Shown one piece after another: positions 7,616 to 17,858 of a stretch of 64,000 nt of DNA. Source of the DNA: CAITWD01 sp963842065. Lineage in GTDB: Bacteria > Actinomycetota > Thermoleophilia > Miltoncostaeales > Miltoncostaeaceae. The stretch is from assembly GCA_963842065.1 (NCBI GenBank), contig CAWJEW010000009.1, forward strand, positions 124,001 to 188,000, given 5' to 3'. Numbering within the stretch: position 1 is the first letter of the stretch; the number at the start of each line of letters is the position of its first letter. The notes under the pieces are model-generated. The model did not search any database, was not told the DNA's origin, and saw only the letters and a list, made by a program, of their open reading frames with translations. Both the position numbers and the translations under genes were made by a program.

Positions 7616-10600
7616 GAGCGGCCGCCCTGGATCGCCTTGAGCTGGCGACGCACGACCGGCCGCGCCGCGCCGGCGATGTCCCCAGTCAGCCGACGGGACA
7701 CGATCTGAGACACCCCGTCGGCACCCATCGTGACCCCGAACAACGTGTCGGCGATCTCGACCGTGGGTTGTTGGTGGGTGATCAGCACGAACTGGGTGTC
7801 CTCCGACAGGCGCCGCACAAGCGCCAGGAAACGGCGCAGGTTGGTGTCGTCGAGCGCGGCCTCGACCTCGTCGAGCACATAGAACGGGGGCGGGCGGGTC
7901 ATCGCGATCGCCATGCAGAAGGCCAACGCGACCAGCGAACGCTCACCGCCGGACATCAGTGCAAGGGCGCGCGCCCGTTTGCCCGCCGGCACGACCTGGA
8001 TCTCGATTCCCGGCTCGTCGTCGTCGGACTCGACGCTCTCCAGCCGCCCCTGACCGCCCGGAAACAGCACCGCGACCGCATCGTGGAACCGCTGTTGGAC
8101 GACATCGAACACCTGTTGGAACCCGTCGGTGACGGCGTCGTCGAGGCCCTGCATGTGCGCCGCAAGCTCGGCGGCGGCGGCCTCGAGGTCGGCGACCTGC
8201 TCCGAGATGTCGGCGGTCCGCTCCGAGGTCTCCTCGAACTCGGTGCCCGCAAGCTCGTTCACGGCGCCAATCATGCGCCGGCGCCGTTCCATGTCCTCGA
8301 TCTCGCGGACCTCGGCATCGGGGTCGAGCTCCGGATCGGCCGGGGCGGCGTCGCTGACCGGGTGCTCGCCGACGAGCTCGTGTGCCCGCGCGGTCGCGGC
8401 CGCCAAGGCCAGTTCGGCCCGGTGAAGCGCGTCGATGGCATGGGTGTGCGACGCGGTCGCGGCATCGCAGACCGCCCGGGCCGTACCGACCGCCTGCTCT
8501 GCATCGCTGACCTCGTGCTCCCCGTCGGCGAGGGCGCCGGCCAATGTGGCGGCCCACATTGCGAGCGCGTCCGCGACCCGGTCCAGGACGCGGACGGCAT
8601 GTTCGCCACTGGCCAGGTCCCGAACCAGCTCCGGCGCTGCGACGCGGCCCTCGATGAGCCGCAGCTGCTCGCTCGCCTCCGCCGCAGCCAGCACGGCGGC
8701 CGCGAGTTCGGCCTGCCGGTGGGCCGCCTGCTGCTCGGCCTCGGCGCACGTCGCGCGCGCCTGCTCGCGCAGGCCGGCGATCTCGGCGTCCTCGCCGACG
8801 AGGGCCGCGACGGCGCGGTCTGCCTCGGCGGCGGACTCTCGCAACCACTCACCGGCGGACTGCAGCGTCCGCGAGCTCGGCGACGGCACCTTCGAATGCG
8901 GCGGTCGCGTCGGCCCGTTCGACGCTCATACGCGCCGCATGCGCACGGGCCACCGCCAGCGCTGTCTCGGCACCGGCCGCCGCCCGCTCCGCCGCCCGGC
9001 GGCGGGCGCGCACCCGCGCGGCTTCATCGGCCCCCAGGCGACGCGCGTCCTGGGCCCGAGCCAGACCCGCCTCCGCCTCGTCCAGTCGCGCCACGGCGGC
9101 ACGGTGCTCGGCCTGGACGGCCCACTCGCTGGCTGTTCGCAGCCGAATGCCCTGAGCCGGGCGCCACGCATCGCCGCGGGACGTGACAAACAGGCCGGGC
9201 GCGTCGTCGGGTATCTCGCCGAGATCGTCGACCAGCCATGTTTGGGCCAGGACCCGCTCTAGATGGGCGCGCATCACCGGATTGCACGCGACGATCAACT
9301 CCGCCAGCGGCCGCCCGGCCGGCGCCGACCCAACCGCCGGCGGCGCCGACGTCGGCACGAGCACCGCCGTCGCACCGGCGTCCAGCACGTCGTCCGCCCT
9401 GCTGAGCCGGTCGACCGCCGGAGCGTCGGCCAGCACGCCGAGCGCCGCCCCAAAGGCCCGCTCGGTACCGGCGACGACCTCCAGGCCCGCTCCGAGGACA
9501 TCGGTCGCCGACGTGCCCGACGGGCGCGCAGCGGCGACCAGGGCGGCGAGCTCGCGCCGCTGCTGCGCGGCGCCGTCAACGGCCGCCTGCGCGTCGCCCG
9601 CGGCCGCGTCCGCGCATCTCGGCCCGCCGGGACCAGCGCAGCGCGCGCTCGGCGGAGATCTCCGCGCGACGTTCGGCCCGCTCCGAGGTGCCGTCGCCGC
9701 CCTGCTCGGCAAGGCGCGCGAGCCGCGCCATTGCCTGGTCGCGCTCGGCCTGCAGGTGGGCGCGGCGTGCGTCCGCGCTCGCGAGCGCCCTGCGCGCATC
9801 GTCGGCCGCAGAACGGGCGTCGTCGACGCGCGTCCGCACGTCGCGCGCGGCGACCTCCGCGCTGACGAGATCTGCCGTAGCCGCCTCGAGCATGTCGCGC
9901 GCCGCGGCCGCGGCGCGTTCGGCGGCGTCGCGCCGGTGCGTGGCATCGTCAACCCGCAGGGTGGCCTCGCCGCGTGCGGCGGCGGCCGCGGCGCGTTCGT
10001 CCGCGTCCCGCGCACGATGGCGATGCGCGTCCGCCAGGCGCTCGCGCGCCAGGTCTGCGCGACCCCGCAGGCGCTCGAGAGACGACTGCACGCCCCGCAC
10101 CAGCTCACGCCCCTGTTCTTGGCCAGCCAGATGCTCGTCGAGCACCTGCTCGGCGGCGCGCAGCGACCCCATCGCGGACTCGAGCAACCGCGCGTCGGCG
10201 TCGCGTTGGCGGGCGCAGCGGGCCACCTCGGCGGTGGCCGTGTATTCCTCCCGCAGCGCGACGGCAGCGAGGCTCGCCGCGAGGCGCTCACGCGCCCTCG
10301 TGATCTGGACCTCGAGGTCGGCTGCGCGCGCGGCGGCGCGCGCCTGGCGTTCGAGCGTCGCCTGGCGGCGCGTCAGCTCGTCGGCAAGGTCGCGGGCGCG
10401 CTCGAGCCGGTCGGCGACCCGCGCCAGCTTGGCCTCGGCACGCCGGCGGCGGCGGCGCGAGAGCGCCACGCCCGCGGCCTCTTCGATGACCGCCCGCAGA
10501 TCGCTCGGCCGGGCAGCGCATACGGCCTCGACCTGTCCTTGGCGGATCACCGCCAGCGCGTCGGGACCGAGCCCGACCGTGCCGAGCGCCTCATGGACAT

Positions 10601-10961
10601 CCAGCAGACGGCAGCTCGTCCCATTGAGCTGGTAGGTCGCCTCGCCGCTGCGTGTCAGCCGGCGCGCAACTTCGGTTTCGGCTGCCTGCTGGGGATCGGG
10701 GTGCGCGGGACTCACGGTCATGCGGACCTCCGCGACGCCCGCGGCCGGCCGGCCTTCGCCGCCGGAGAACACCACTTCGGTCATCCCGGCGGCGCGCAGA
10801 CGGGTCGCGCGCTGCTCGCCCATCGACCACACGATCGCCTCGGCGAGGTTGCTCTTGCCCGACCCGTTCGGACCGACGATGACGTTCACCCCGGGGCCGA
10901 ACTCGAGATCGACGGGGGTTGCGAAGGACTTGAATCCCCGGATATCCAGCCGCCGCAGCAC
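7612..10961 (-). CDS. smc: Chromosome segregation protein SMC, two frameshifts
   Basis: SMC is the ATPase of condensin, working with ScpA and ScpB (at 51568-52886). Three consecutive frames make one protein of about 1,115 residues. The first carries the Walker A motif GPNGSGKSNLAEAI and the first coiled coil. The second carries the hinge (GLEVVAGTERAFGAALG to VLAQTWLVDDL). The third carries the return coil, the signature LMSGGERSLVALAF and Walker B VLDEVEAALDD. The breaks lie at about 9605-9620 and 8860-8875. It starts with GTG at 10961, sharing one base with the rnc stop. The coils are Ala/Arg/Glu-rich. Confidence 0.92.
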
Positions 10962-11623
10962 TAGTTGGCGCCCTCCAACACGCCCAGCACTGCCGCCGCA
11001 GCGGCGCGCTCGGACGACTGCTTCGAGCTGCCGGTGCCGACGGCCACGGTGCCGCCGACACTCACCCGTGTCGTGAACTCGCGCCGGTGGGCCGGCCCAT
11101 CGATGCGGGCGATCTCGTAGCGGACCGCCAGGCCCTGACGCGCGGCCAACTCCTGCAGGGTGGTCTTCGGATCCCGCTGCCCGGGAACCGCTGCGGCCAT
11201 GGCATCCGCGAACGCGGACCGCACCGCCTCGCTGGTCGTCGACGCACCCAGGTCAAGCCACGCCGCACCGATCACGGCCTCGGTAAGGGCCGCGCGCACG
11301 CTCGGCTGGTCGGCCAGCGCACGGCTGTGCTCCGGAGCGCCGGCGCGCAGCTGCTCGTGCAGGTTCGCCGCCGTGCCCACCCGGGCACACATCTCCCGGT
11401 CGACCACGGTCTGACGCATCCAGGCGAGGTCACCCTCCGACGCGTGGGGATGTCGGCGCATCAGCTCCTCGGTGACCACCAACTGGAGCACGCTGTCTCC
11501 AAGAAGCTCGAGTCGTTCGTATGACTCGGTGCGATCGTTCACCCATGAGCGGTGGGCCAGGACCTGGCGCCGACGCGCTGGACCGAGCTGCGCGAGCAAC
11601 TCGGCCAGCGGCGACAACGGCAT
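10961..11623 (-). CDS. rnc: Ribonuclease III
   Basis: RNase III cleaves double-stranded RNA in rRNA and mRNA processing. The 220-residue protein has the signature ERLELLGDSVLQLVV with the catalytic acidic residues, a second acidic site at VIGAAWLD, and a C-terminal double-stranded RNA-binding domain (DPKTTLQELAARQG to SSERAAAAAVL). The ATG at 11623 follows the acpP stop by 4 bp. Confidence 0.97.
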   Translation of the reverse strand: MPLSPLAELLAQLGPARRRQVLAHRSWVNDRTESYERLELLGDSVLQLVVTEELMRRHPHASEGDLAWMRQTVVDREMCARVGTAANLHEQLRAGAPEHSRALADQPSVRAALTEAVIGAAWLDLGASTTSEAVRSAFADAMAAAVPGQRDPKTTLQELAARQGLAVRYEIARIDGPAHRREFTTRVSVGGTVAVGTGSSKQSSERAAAAAVLGVLEGAN

Positions 11624-11627
11624 CGCG

Positions 11628-11870
11628 TCAGCTGGCGTGGGCGACCACGTAGTCGACCGCCTCCCCGACTGTGGAAATCTTCTCAGCATCCTCGTCGGGA
11701 ATCTTCAGCTTGAACCGGTCTTCCATCTCCATTATGAGCTCGACCAAGTCCAGCGAGTCCGCGTTGAGGTCCTCTTGAAACGAGGACGCCTCAGTGACCT
11801 CGGACGCATCGACACCAAGCTGCTCAACCAGGATGGCGCGAAGCTCCTCGACGACCTGTGCTCGGTCCAC
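11628..11870 (-). CDS. acpP: Acyl carrier protein
   Basis: This 80-residue carrier for fatty-acid synthesis has the phosphopantetheine serine in NADSLDLVELIMEMED near residue 42, followed by KIPDEDAEKISTV. I chose GTG at 11870, preceded by a GGGAGA ribosome-binding site; an upstream ATG would add an untypical leader. It sits between plsX and rnc, the conserved lipid-RNase III order. Confidence 0.96.
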   Translation of the reverse strand: MDRAQVVEELRAILVEQLGVDASEVTEASSFQEDLNADSLDLVELIMEMEDRFKLKIPDEDAEKISTVGEAVDYVVAHAS

Positions 11871-11976
11871 GTCTCTCCCTTTCTTGACGAACGCGCGGCG
11901 CAGCAGCGCCCCGCGTTCGTGGAACTTACCAATGGGTGCGGACATCTCCCGCAGCGGGAGATGTCCGCCCGGGATC

Positions 11977-13005
11977 CTACGCGGGCGCGGACGCCGGTGG
12001 GGCGGACAGCTCTGCGGTGAGTCGGCCCACGACGTCCTCGCGGGCGCCCCGCGCGGCGGTGTGGATCGCGTTCGCCACGGCGGTGGGGCTGCCTGATCCG
12101 TGGCCGATCACCGCCAGCCCCTGCACGCCCAGCAAGAACGCGCCGCCTACGGTCTCGGGATCCAGACGGTGGCGCATGCGCCGGATCGACGGTCGCACGA
12201 GCAGACCCCCGATACGCCCAGCAAGCGTCTCCGACAGCGCACCCCGGATCTCGGAGAACAGGAACTCTCCGGATGCCTCGTACAGCTTGAGAGCAACGTT
12301 GCCGGTGAACCCGTCGGTGACGACCACGCGCGCCGTCCCGCGCGGGATATCACGGCCCTCCACGTTGCCGACAAACCCCGGCGTGTCGCGCAACAAGGGC
12401 GTCGCCTGCTGGATGAGCTCGCTGCCACGCCCCTCTTCTTCGCCGATCGACAGCAGGCCGACCTTGGGTGCCGGATCACCGAGCACGCCCTGGGCAAACA
12501 GGCGGCCCATCACCGCAAACTGGAGCAGGTGTTCTGGCCGCGCGTCGGCGTTGGCGCCCGCATCGAGGAGAACGATGAACCCCGCACGGCTCGGCAGCAC
12601 CACCGCGATCCCGGGGCGCTGCACGCCCGGAATGCGCCGCATGTGCAGCGTCGCAGCGGCCATCATCGCCCCGGTGTGGCCCAGCGACACGGCCCCCTGC
12701 GCCCGGCCCTCGCGCACCGTCTTGCACGCCACGACGACCGAGCTCTCCGGCTTGGCCCGAACCGCACGGGCGCCGTCCTCGGTCGAGAAGATCTTGTCGG
12801 GCGCGTGGATGATCTCCACGGACGCGTGGCCGGGGGCTCCCCTGAGCGCGTCAAGGCGCGGGCTGAGCGCGTCCCGATCGCCGACCAGCAAGACCCGCAG
12901 ATGCGGGCCGGCGGCATCGACGGCCCCCTGCACGGTGACATCCGGAGCGCGGTCGCCCCCCATTCCATCCAGGGCGATCACGACCTCATGACTCATGGTT
13001 CGCAC
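11977..13005 (-). CDS. plsX: Phosphate acyltransferase PlsX
   Basis: PlsX converts acyl-ACP to acyl-phosphate, the first step of the PlsX/PlsY phospholipid route. The 342-residue protein opens with VVIALDGMGGDRAPDVTVQG and contains SVVVACKTVREGRAQGAVS, SLGHTGAMMAAA and VTDGFTGNVALK, all family hallmarks. It lies between rpmF and acpP, the usual context. A short inverted repeat (TCTCCCG/CGGGAGA around 11945-11962) lies after its stop and may reduce read-through into acpP. Confidence 0.96.
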   Translation of the reverse strand: MRTMSHEVVIALDGMGGDRAPDVTVQGAVDAAGPHLRVLLVGDRDALSPRLDALRGAPGHASVEIIHAPDKIFSTEDGARAVRAKPESSVVVACKTVREGRAQGAVSLGHTGAMMAAATLHMRRIPGVQRPGIAVVLPSRAGFIVLLDAGANADARPEHLLQFAVMGRLFAQGVLGDPAPKVGLLSIGEEEGRGSELIQQATPLLRDTPGFVGNVEGRDIPRGTARVVVTDGFTGNVALKLYEASGEFLFSEIRGALSETLAGRIGGLLVRPSIRRMRHRLDPETVGGAFLLGVQGLAVIGHGSGSPTAVANAIHTAARGAREDVVGRLTAELSAPPASAPA

Positions 13006-13038
13006 GCCCTCCCGGTGGCGGGGGCCGCGAGCGCGACG

Positions 13039-13218
13039 CTAGTCGCGGACTTCGACGACTTGGCGACCGCGGTACTGGCCGCAGACCCCGCACACGCGGT
13101 GGGGCCGGGTCGGCGCGCTGCAGTGCGGGCAGCGCCCGATGCGATCGGCCTCGATGGCGTGGGTCGCCCGCCGCGTGTCACGCCGTTGACGAGAGGTCTT
13201 GCGCTTCGGAACAGCCAT
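13039..13218 (-). CDS. rpmF: 50S ribosomal protein L32
   Basis: This 59-residue L32 begins MAVPKRKTSRQRRDTRRA and carries a four-cysteine zinc site, CPHCSAP then CGVCGQYRG. The ATG at 13218 is set by homology; the longer open frame upstream has no support. It is followed by plsX. Confidence 0.97.
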   Translation of the reverse strand: MAVPKRKTSRQRRDTRRATHAIEADRIGRCPHCSAPTRPHRVCGVCGQYRGRQVVEVRD

Positions 13219-13351
13219 GTCGCTCCTACCGGTGTGCCGCCCACGGCCAATTCGACGGCCGGACGGTCGTAGACCGCGGAAGGGTACCGCCCGGGCGCCC
13301 CATGCCGCAACCCCTGTGGGTCCGATCGGTGCGCTGCGCGCCGCCGCCGGA

Positions 13352-13984
13352 TCACCCCGCCGGCCGACGATCCTCGTCGGCACCCGTCTCCGGCTGGTCG
13401 CGAAACAGACGCTCAGCCAGGTCGGCGAGCACCGACCAACGCGGATCCGGTGGCGGCGGGGCGCAGGTGCAGGGCCCCTCGTTCAGGTCCGCCCCGCAGA
13501 TCGCGCACAGCCCGGCGCAGTCCTCGTCGCACAGGATCGTCGGCGGCAGGGCCTCGGCCACCGCATCGCGCGCCCACTCGGCCACCTCGAGCACCTCACC
13601 GCGCAGGTACAGGCTCGTCATCTCGGGGTCGTCTGCGCCGTCGATCGCGACTTCACTGACGTCGAGAACGACACCGGAGCGGGCGGGCTCGAGGCAGCGC
13701 CAGCACGGGCCGACGACCGATAGGCGCCCGCGCAGCCGGAAGTGCCAACCGTTGCCGAGCCGCCCGACGTCGAGGCTGAGCCGCGGCGCCTCCGGTTCGG
13801 CTCGGTAGTCCTGGCCGCCGATCTGCAGCGCGGCGATCGGCGCCTCGACCTTGAGCGCGCAGCCGCCGCCCGGCGGGAGATCGAGCCCCTGCAGATCGAG
13901 CCTGACAATACGTTCGCCGACACCGGGCCGGCCCGCACCGCGGGCGGACGCGCTGCGTCGGCGGGCGGCCGGCGGGCGATCCAT
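13352..13984 (-). CDS. YceD/DUF177-family protein
   Basis: A 210-residue YceD (DUF177) protein. It has a beta-rich core (GRLSVVGPCWRCLEPARSGV) and a C-terminal cysteine cluster, ILCDEDCAGLCAICGADLN followed by CTC, typical of the family. Members sit next to rpmF and are linked to rRNA or ribosome maturation; the exact role is unsettled. An Arg/Ala-rich N-terminal tail may mean the true start is a little further in. Confidence 0.88.
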   Translation of the reverse strand: MDRPPAARRRSASARGAGRPGVGERIVRLDLQGLDLPPGGGCALKVEAPIAALQIGGQDYRAEPEAPRLSLDVGRLGNGWHFRLRGRLSVVGPCWRCLEPARSGVVLDVSEVAIDGADDPEMTSLYLRGEVLEVAEWARDAVAEALPPTILCDEDCAGLCAICGADLNEGPCTCAPPPPDPRWSVLADLAERLFRDQPETGADEDRRPAG

Positions 13985-13986
13985 CC

Positions 13987-14475
13987 CTACTCGGCGCCCT
14001 GCTCCTGCGCCCCGTCGTCTTCGAGCAAATCGGCCTTGCCCTGCAGCCGCTCGCGGCCGCGCTGGACGGCCTTCATGAACTTGCCAAGGTTGACTTCGAG
14101 GGTTCCGAGCACCTCGTCGGCGTAGTCTTCGGCACCCAGGCGTACCTCGCGCTCGCGCTGGCGCGCGGCCTCGAGCATGTCCTGAGCCTCGCGTTCGGCT
14201 TGGCGGACGACTTCCTGTTGGGAGACCTCGTGCTGGACGCGCTCGCGCGCTTCGGCAAGCATGCGATCGGCTTCGCGGCGCGCCTCGGCCAGCATCTCCT
14301 GGCGCTCCTTGACGATCCAGCGCGCCTGCTTGACCTCTTCGGGGATCGTGGAGCGCATCTCGTCGAGCAACTCGAAGATCGCCTCTCGGTCAATGCGGAC
14401 CTGATCGGTCAGCGGGACCGGACGTGCATTGTGGATGAGGTCATCCAACTTGTCGATGAGCTCAAGAACGTCCAC
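13987..14475 (-). CDS. DivIVA-like coiled-coil protein
   Basis: A 162-residue, highly charged, almost wholly helical protein. A short N-terminal segment (VLELIDKLDDLIHNARPVP) is followed by a long heptad-rich stretch (VKERQEMLAEARREADRML, then VVRQAEREAQDMLEAA) and an acidic end. Proteins of this kind sit between coaD and yceD in many Actinomycetota and resemble DivIVA/SepIVA or ATPase subunit-b-like sequences. No transmembrane segment is visible. A role in polar growth or septum organisation is possible but unproven. It overlaps coaD by 14 nt. Confidence 0.7.
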   Translation of the reverse strand: MDVLELIDKLDDLIHNARPVPLTDQVRIDREAIFELLDEMRSTIPEEVKQARWIVKERQEMLAEARREADRMLAEARERVQHEVSQQEVVRQAEREAQDMLEAARQREREVRLGAEDYADEVLGTLEVNLGKFMKAVQRGRERLQGKADLLEDDGAQEQGAE

Positions 14476-15031
14476 GCAACCTCCTCATTCCGTCATCCCC
14501 CCGGTCGGTGTCGGCGGAATCCGCCGAGGCCAACCGCGGGCTTCGCTCGCGCAGGGCGCGCGCCACGTGCGCGGGCACCCATGCCTCAACGTCACCACCC
14601 CAGGCGGCCACCTCCCGAACGCCGCTGGAGCTAATGAAACTGAAACGGGGCGAGGCAGGAAGGTACACCGTCTCAAGCTCTGGTGCGAGATGTTTATTAA
14701 TTTGGGCCATCTGGAACTCATAGTCAAAGTCCGAGATGGCCCGCAGCCCCTTGACCACGGCATGCGCGCCGATCATGCGGGCGTGCTCGGTGACCAGTTG
14801 GCCAAGCGTTTCGACGCGGACGTTGTCCAGTTCCATCTCGCGCGCGGCCTGACGCACAAACGCGATCCGCTCCTCCGTCGAGAACATCGGCTGCTTCTTG
14901 AAGGATCCGTCGGTGACGGCGACGACGACCTCGGAAAAGATGCGCGCGGCCCGCGCGATGACGTCCATGTGCCCGAGCGTCACCGGGTCGTAGGTCCCCG
15001 GGCACAACGCCACGCGCGCATCAGGACTCAC
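14462..15031 (-). CDS. coaD: Phosphopantetheine adenylyltransferase
   Basis: CoaD adds AMP to 4'-phosphopantetheine in coenzyme A synthesis. The nucleotidyltransferase motif CPGTYDPVTLGHMDVI is near the N-terminus, VKGLRAISDFDYEFQMA in the middle, and ISSSGVREVAAWGGDV supplies the second signature. GTG at 15031 is chosen; it overlaps the rsmD stop. The tail beyond residue 160 (Arg/Asp-rich) is longer than usual. Confidence 0.95.
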   Translation of the reverse strand: MSPDARVALCPGTYDPVTLGHMDVIARAARIFSEVVVAVTDGSFKKQPMFSTEERIAFVRQAAREMELDNVRVETLGQLVTEHARMIGAHAVVKGLRAISDFDYEFQMAQINKHLAPELETVYLPASPRFSFISSSGVREVAAWGGDVEAWVPAHVARALRERSPRLASADSADTDRGDDGMRRLRGRS

Positions 15032-15596
15032 CGGCCGCCTCCGCCCCGTGCACACGAAAGATGCTGACGCGGGTGGACCCGTAACTTCGATCGCTGCGCT
15101 CGATCACGCGGATGCCGTCCATTGTCGGGTCAGGACCCTGGGCGGGCCCTTCAAGTATGACTGTCGCATATTCGGCCAACAACGGCGCAAGCGCGCGGGA
15201 AAGCGTCGCGGAAATGGCTGCAACTACGCTATATGGGGGGTCGATCACACACAAGTCGTAGCGCGCGCGGCGTCGCGCCTCCTGCGCCAGTGCCACCGGC
15301 CATGCGCGGCCGAGAACCCGGGCCGCGCCTTCCAGATCGAGCGCGGCCAGGTTCGACCGGATGCACGCAGTCGCCCGCGGGTCGCTATCGATGAACGTGG
15401 CGCTGCGGGCGCCGCGCGAGAGCGCCTCGATGCCCATCGCGCCCGATCCGGCAAACAGGTCGAGCACGTCGTAGCCGGTGCAGTCGCCGATGATCGAGAA
15501 GATGGCCTCGCGCACGCGATCGGACGTGGGTCGGGTCGTGGCACCACGCGGCGACCGCAACCGGCGGCCCCGATGGGTTCCGGCGATCACGCGCAT
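15021..15596 (-). CDS. rsmD: 16S rRNA (guanine-N2)-methyltransferase RsmD
   Basis: RsmD methylates G966 of 16S rRNA. The 191-residue protein starts MRVIAGTHRGRRL and shows RPTSDRVREAIFSI, the SAM-binding loop LDLFAGSGAMGIEALSRGA and the catalytic VIDPPY. The rsmD-coaD pair is widely conserved. It starts 4 bp after recG ends. Confidence 0.95.
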   Translation of the reverse strand: MRVIAGTHRGRRLRSPRGATTRPTSDRVREAIFSIIGDCTGYDVLDLFAGSGAMGIEALSRGARSATFIDSDPRATACIRSNLAALDLEGAARVLGRAWPVALAQEARRRARYDLCVIDPPYSVVAAISATLSRALAPLLAEYATVILEGPAQGPDPTMDGIRVIERSDRSYGSTRVSIFRVHGAEAAGES

Positions 15597-15600
15597 CCCG

Positions 15601-17763
15601 TCACGCCTCCAGCAACCGAGGAATCGCGGCGAACCGCGCCTCGACGGCGCGCCGCAACAGCAGATGCTCGGGCCGCGACATCCGCGGGTCTCCGCGCAGG
15701 AGGCGACGGGCGATCTGGCGGGCCTGGGCGAGCTCTCGCCGGTCGCGCGTCAGGCGCGCGAACCGCAGGTCGGTCGGGCCGGCTTGGCGGCTCCCGAGCA
15801 TCGAGCCTTCGCCGCGGATCTCCAGGTCGAGCTCGGCAAGCCGGAACCCGTCCGCGGTCTGGGTGAACGCCTCCAGACGGCGCATCCCGTCGTCGGTCGC
15901 CGGCTCGCCGAACACGATGCACTGGCCGGGGCGCTCGCCGCGACCCACCCGGCCGCGCAGCTGGTGCAGCTGGGCCAAGCCGAAGCGGTCGGCGCCCTCG
16001 ATCAGGATGATGCTCGCGTTGGGGACGTCAATGCCCACCTCGATGACCGTCGTTGCGACCAGAACGTCGGTCTCGCCGCGGGCGAACGCGGTCATTGCGG
16101 CGCGCTTGGCGTCGCTCTTGAGTGCCCCGTGCACGAGTCCCACCGCGAACTCGGCAAACGGGCCCGAGCGCAGGCGCTCAGCCTCCTCGGTGGCGGCCTT
16201 CGCTTCCGCCGAGCCCCCCTCGTCCACCAGCGGACAGATCACGTAGGCCTGGTAGCCCTGGCGCAGCTCGGCGCGGATGTCCGCGTAGGCATCCTCGCGC
16301 TCGCGCTCGCGCACCCAGCGGGTCGCGACCGGCCCCCGGCCGGCCGGACGGCCACGAATCGTCGAGACGGCCAGCTCCCCGTAGGCGGTAAGGGCCAACG
16401 TCCGCGGGATCGGGGTCGCGGTCATATAGAGGATGTGGGCGGCGCGACCCGTCGCATCGAGTGCACGTTCCGCCAACGCATGCCGCTGCTCGACGCCGAA
16501 CCGATGTTGCTCGTCCACGATCACCAGGCCCAGGTCGTGGAACTCGACCCCCTCCGACAGCAGGGCCTGGGTGCCGACGACCACGCCGGCGGTCCCCGTG
16601 CGTATCGCCATCACGCGGCGCTCGCGCTCTGCGCCCGGCACCTTTCCCGTCAGCAGGACCGGCGTGATCCCGGCGGGCGCCAACAGCGCGTCGAGCGTCT
16701 GCAGATGCTGCTCGGCAAGCGTCTCGGTGGGCACCAAGAGCGCCGTCTGCACCCCGGACTCGAGCGCCTGGCACATTGCCAGCGCCGCCACAAGGGTCTT
16801 CCCCGAGCCCACGTCGCCCTGCAGGAGCCGGCGCATCGGGACCCCGCGCGTCAGGTCCCGGCCGATCTCGCGCACGGTGCGTTCCTGTTGACCGGTCATC
16901 TCGAACGGGAGGCCGGCGCGCACCAGCCCTGCCAGCTCCCCCGTGCCGGCCAGACGCGGCGCGGGCCGCCGGTCGGCTTCGTGCCGACGCAGCAGGAGCA
17001 GCCCGAGTTGGAGCTCGATGAACTCTTGGATCACCAGGCGGCGGCGCCCCTGGCGCACATCGGCAGCCGCGCGCGGAAAGTGCACGGACATCAACGCGTC
17101 GGCATAGGACATCAGCCCCACGCGATCGCGGATCCACGCCGGCAGCAGCTCCGGCGCGGTGACGGCGAGGCCGCGCGCCTGATCGACCAGTTCGCGGATC
17201 CGCGCCGAGGGCAGCGCCTCCGTCGCCGCATACACCGGCACCAGGCCCGTCGTGTGCAGCCCCTCCGATCCGCCGGTGCCCAGGATCTCGTACGCGCGCA
17301 CCGTGATCGAATGCGGCGCGCCGGAGCCGATCGTGCCGCGGATCATCAGCTGATCCCCGGGCGCAAGCGCCCGCAGCAGGTGGCGCTGGTTGAACCAAAC
17401 GGCCTCAAGCCGGCCCGTCTCGTCACCGACCAGGGCGCGGATGGTCACCAGGCCGCGCCGGCGCGTCGGCGCCATCCGGATCGAGTGCAGCTCGACCCGC
17501 ACCGTGACCTCCTGACCGATCGCCGCCTGGGCGACCGGCGTGGCCGTGCCGTAGCGCTCGTAGCGGAACGGGACGTGCAGCAGCAGGTCGCCGACACTCG
17601 CCAGCCCGAACGCCGCGGCCCGCTGGGCCTGTGCGGGCCTGACACCGGGCACGCGGGCGACCTGCGCCCACCACCAGCGGGGATCGGGATGCCGCCGTGG
17701 AGGTTCCCCGGCCAGCTCGGAAAGTCCGGCGAACGGCCGGGCCGGTAACATGGTTGCGGTCAC
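15601..17763 (-). CDS. recG: ATP-dependent DNA helicase RecG
   Basis: RecG reverses stalled replication forks. The 720-residue protein has an N-terminal OB-fold wedge (HVPFRYERYG to TGLVPVYAATEAL), then helicase motifs: LLQGDVGSGKTLVAALAM (I), VIVDEQHRFGVEQ (II, DEQH), YMTATPIPRTLAL (III), VATTVIEVGIDVPNA (V) and LHQLRGRVGRG (VI). Starts are GTG at 17763 or ATG at 17751; the latter has better spacing to a GGTAGGTG ribosome site. It diverges from rpmB. Confidence 0.96.
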   Translation of the reverse strand: MTATMLPARPFAGLSELAGEPPRRHPDPRWWWAQVARVPGVRPAQAQRAAAFGLASVGDLLLHVPFRYERYGTATPVAQAAIGQEVTVRVELHSIRMAPTRRRGLVTIRALVGDETGRLEAVWFNQRHLLRALAPGDQLMIRGTIGSGAPHSITVRAYEILGTGGSEGLHTTGLVPVYAATEALPSARIRELVDQARGLAVTAPELLPAWIRDRVGLMSYADALMSVHFPRAAADVRQGRRRLVIQEFIELQLGLLLLRRHEADRRPAPRLAGTGELAGLVRAGLPFEMTGQQERTVREIGRDLTRGVPMRRLLQGDVGSGKTLVAALAMCQALESGVQTALLVPTETLAEQHLQTLDALLAPAGITPVLLTGKVPGAERERRVMAIRTGTAGVVVGTQALLSEGVEFHDLGLVIVDEQHRFGVEQRHALAERALDATGRAAHILYMTATPIPRTLALTAYGELAVSTIRGRPAGRGPVATRWVREREREDAYADIRAELRQGYQAYVICPLVDEGGSAEAKAATEEAERLRSGPFAEFAVGLVHGALKSDAKRAAMTAFARGETDVLVATTVIEVGIDVPNASIILIEGADRFGLAQLHQLRGRVGRGERPGQCIVFGEPATDDGMRRLEAFTQTADGFRLAELDLEIRGEGSMLGSRQAGPTDLRFARLTRDRRELAQARQIARRLLRGDPRMSRPEHLLLRRAVEARFAAIPRLLEA

Positions 17764-17783
17764 CTACCCATTACCTGCATAAT
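17754..17783 (+). promoter_or_regulatory. Promoter of rpmB
   Basis: TTGCGG (17754-17759) and an extended -10, TGCATAAT (core CATAAT at 17778-17783), are 18 bp apart. Transcription would start around 17790 and leave a leader of about 70 nt before rpmB. The promoter overlaps the first codons of the divergent recG gene. Confidence 0.5.
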
Positions 17784-17858
17784 TGCGCGCTGTGCCGTTC
17801 CGGCCTCCGCAGGGCGGGCGACACGAGCAACTCTACGGCGACCCGAGGACGGAGGCCG

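Noticed and set aside
9183..10964. A 593-codon plus-strand open frame
   Set aside because: Antisense of smc.
15478..17748. A 756-codon plus-strand open frame
   Set aside because: Antisense of recG, with no domain of its own.
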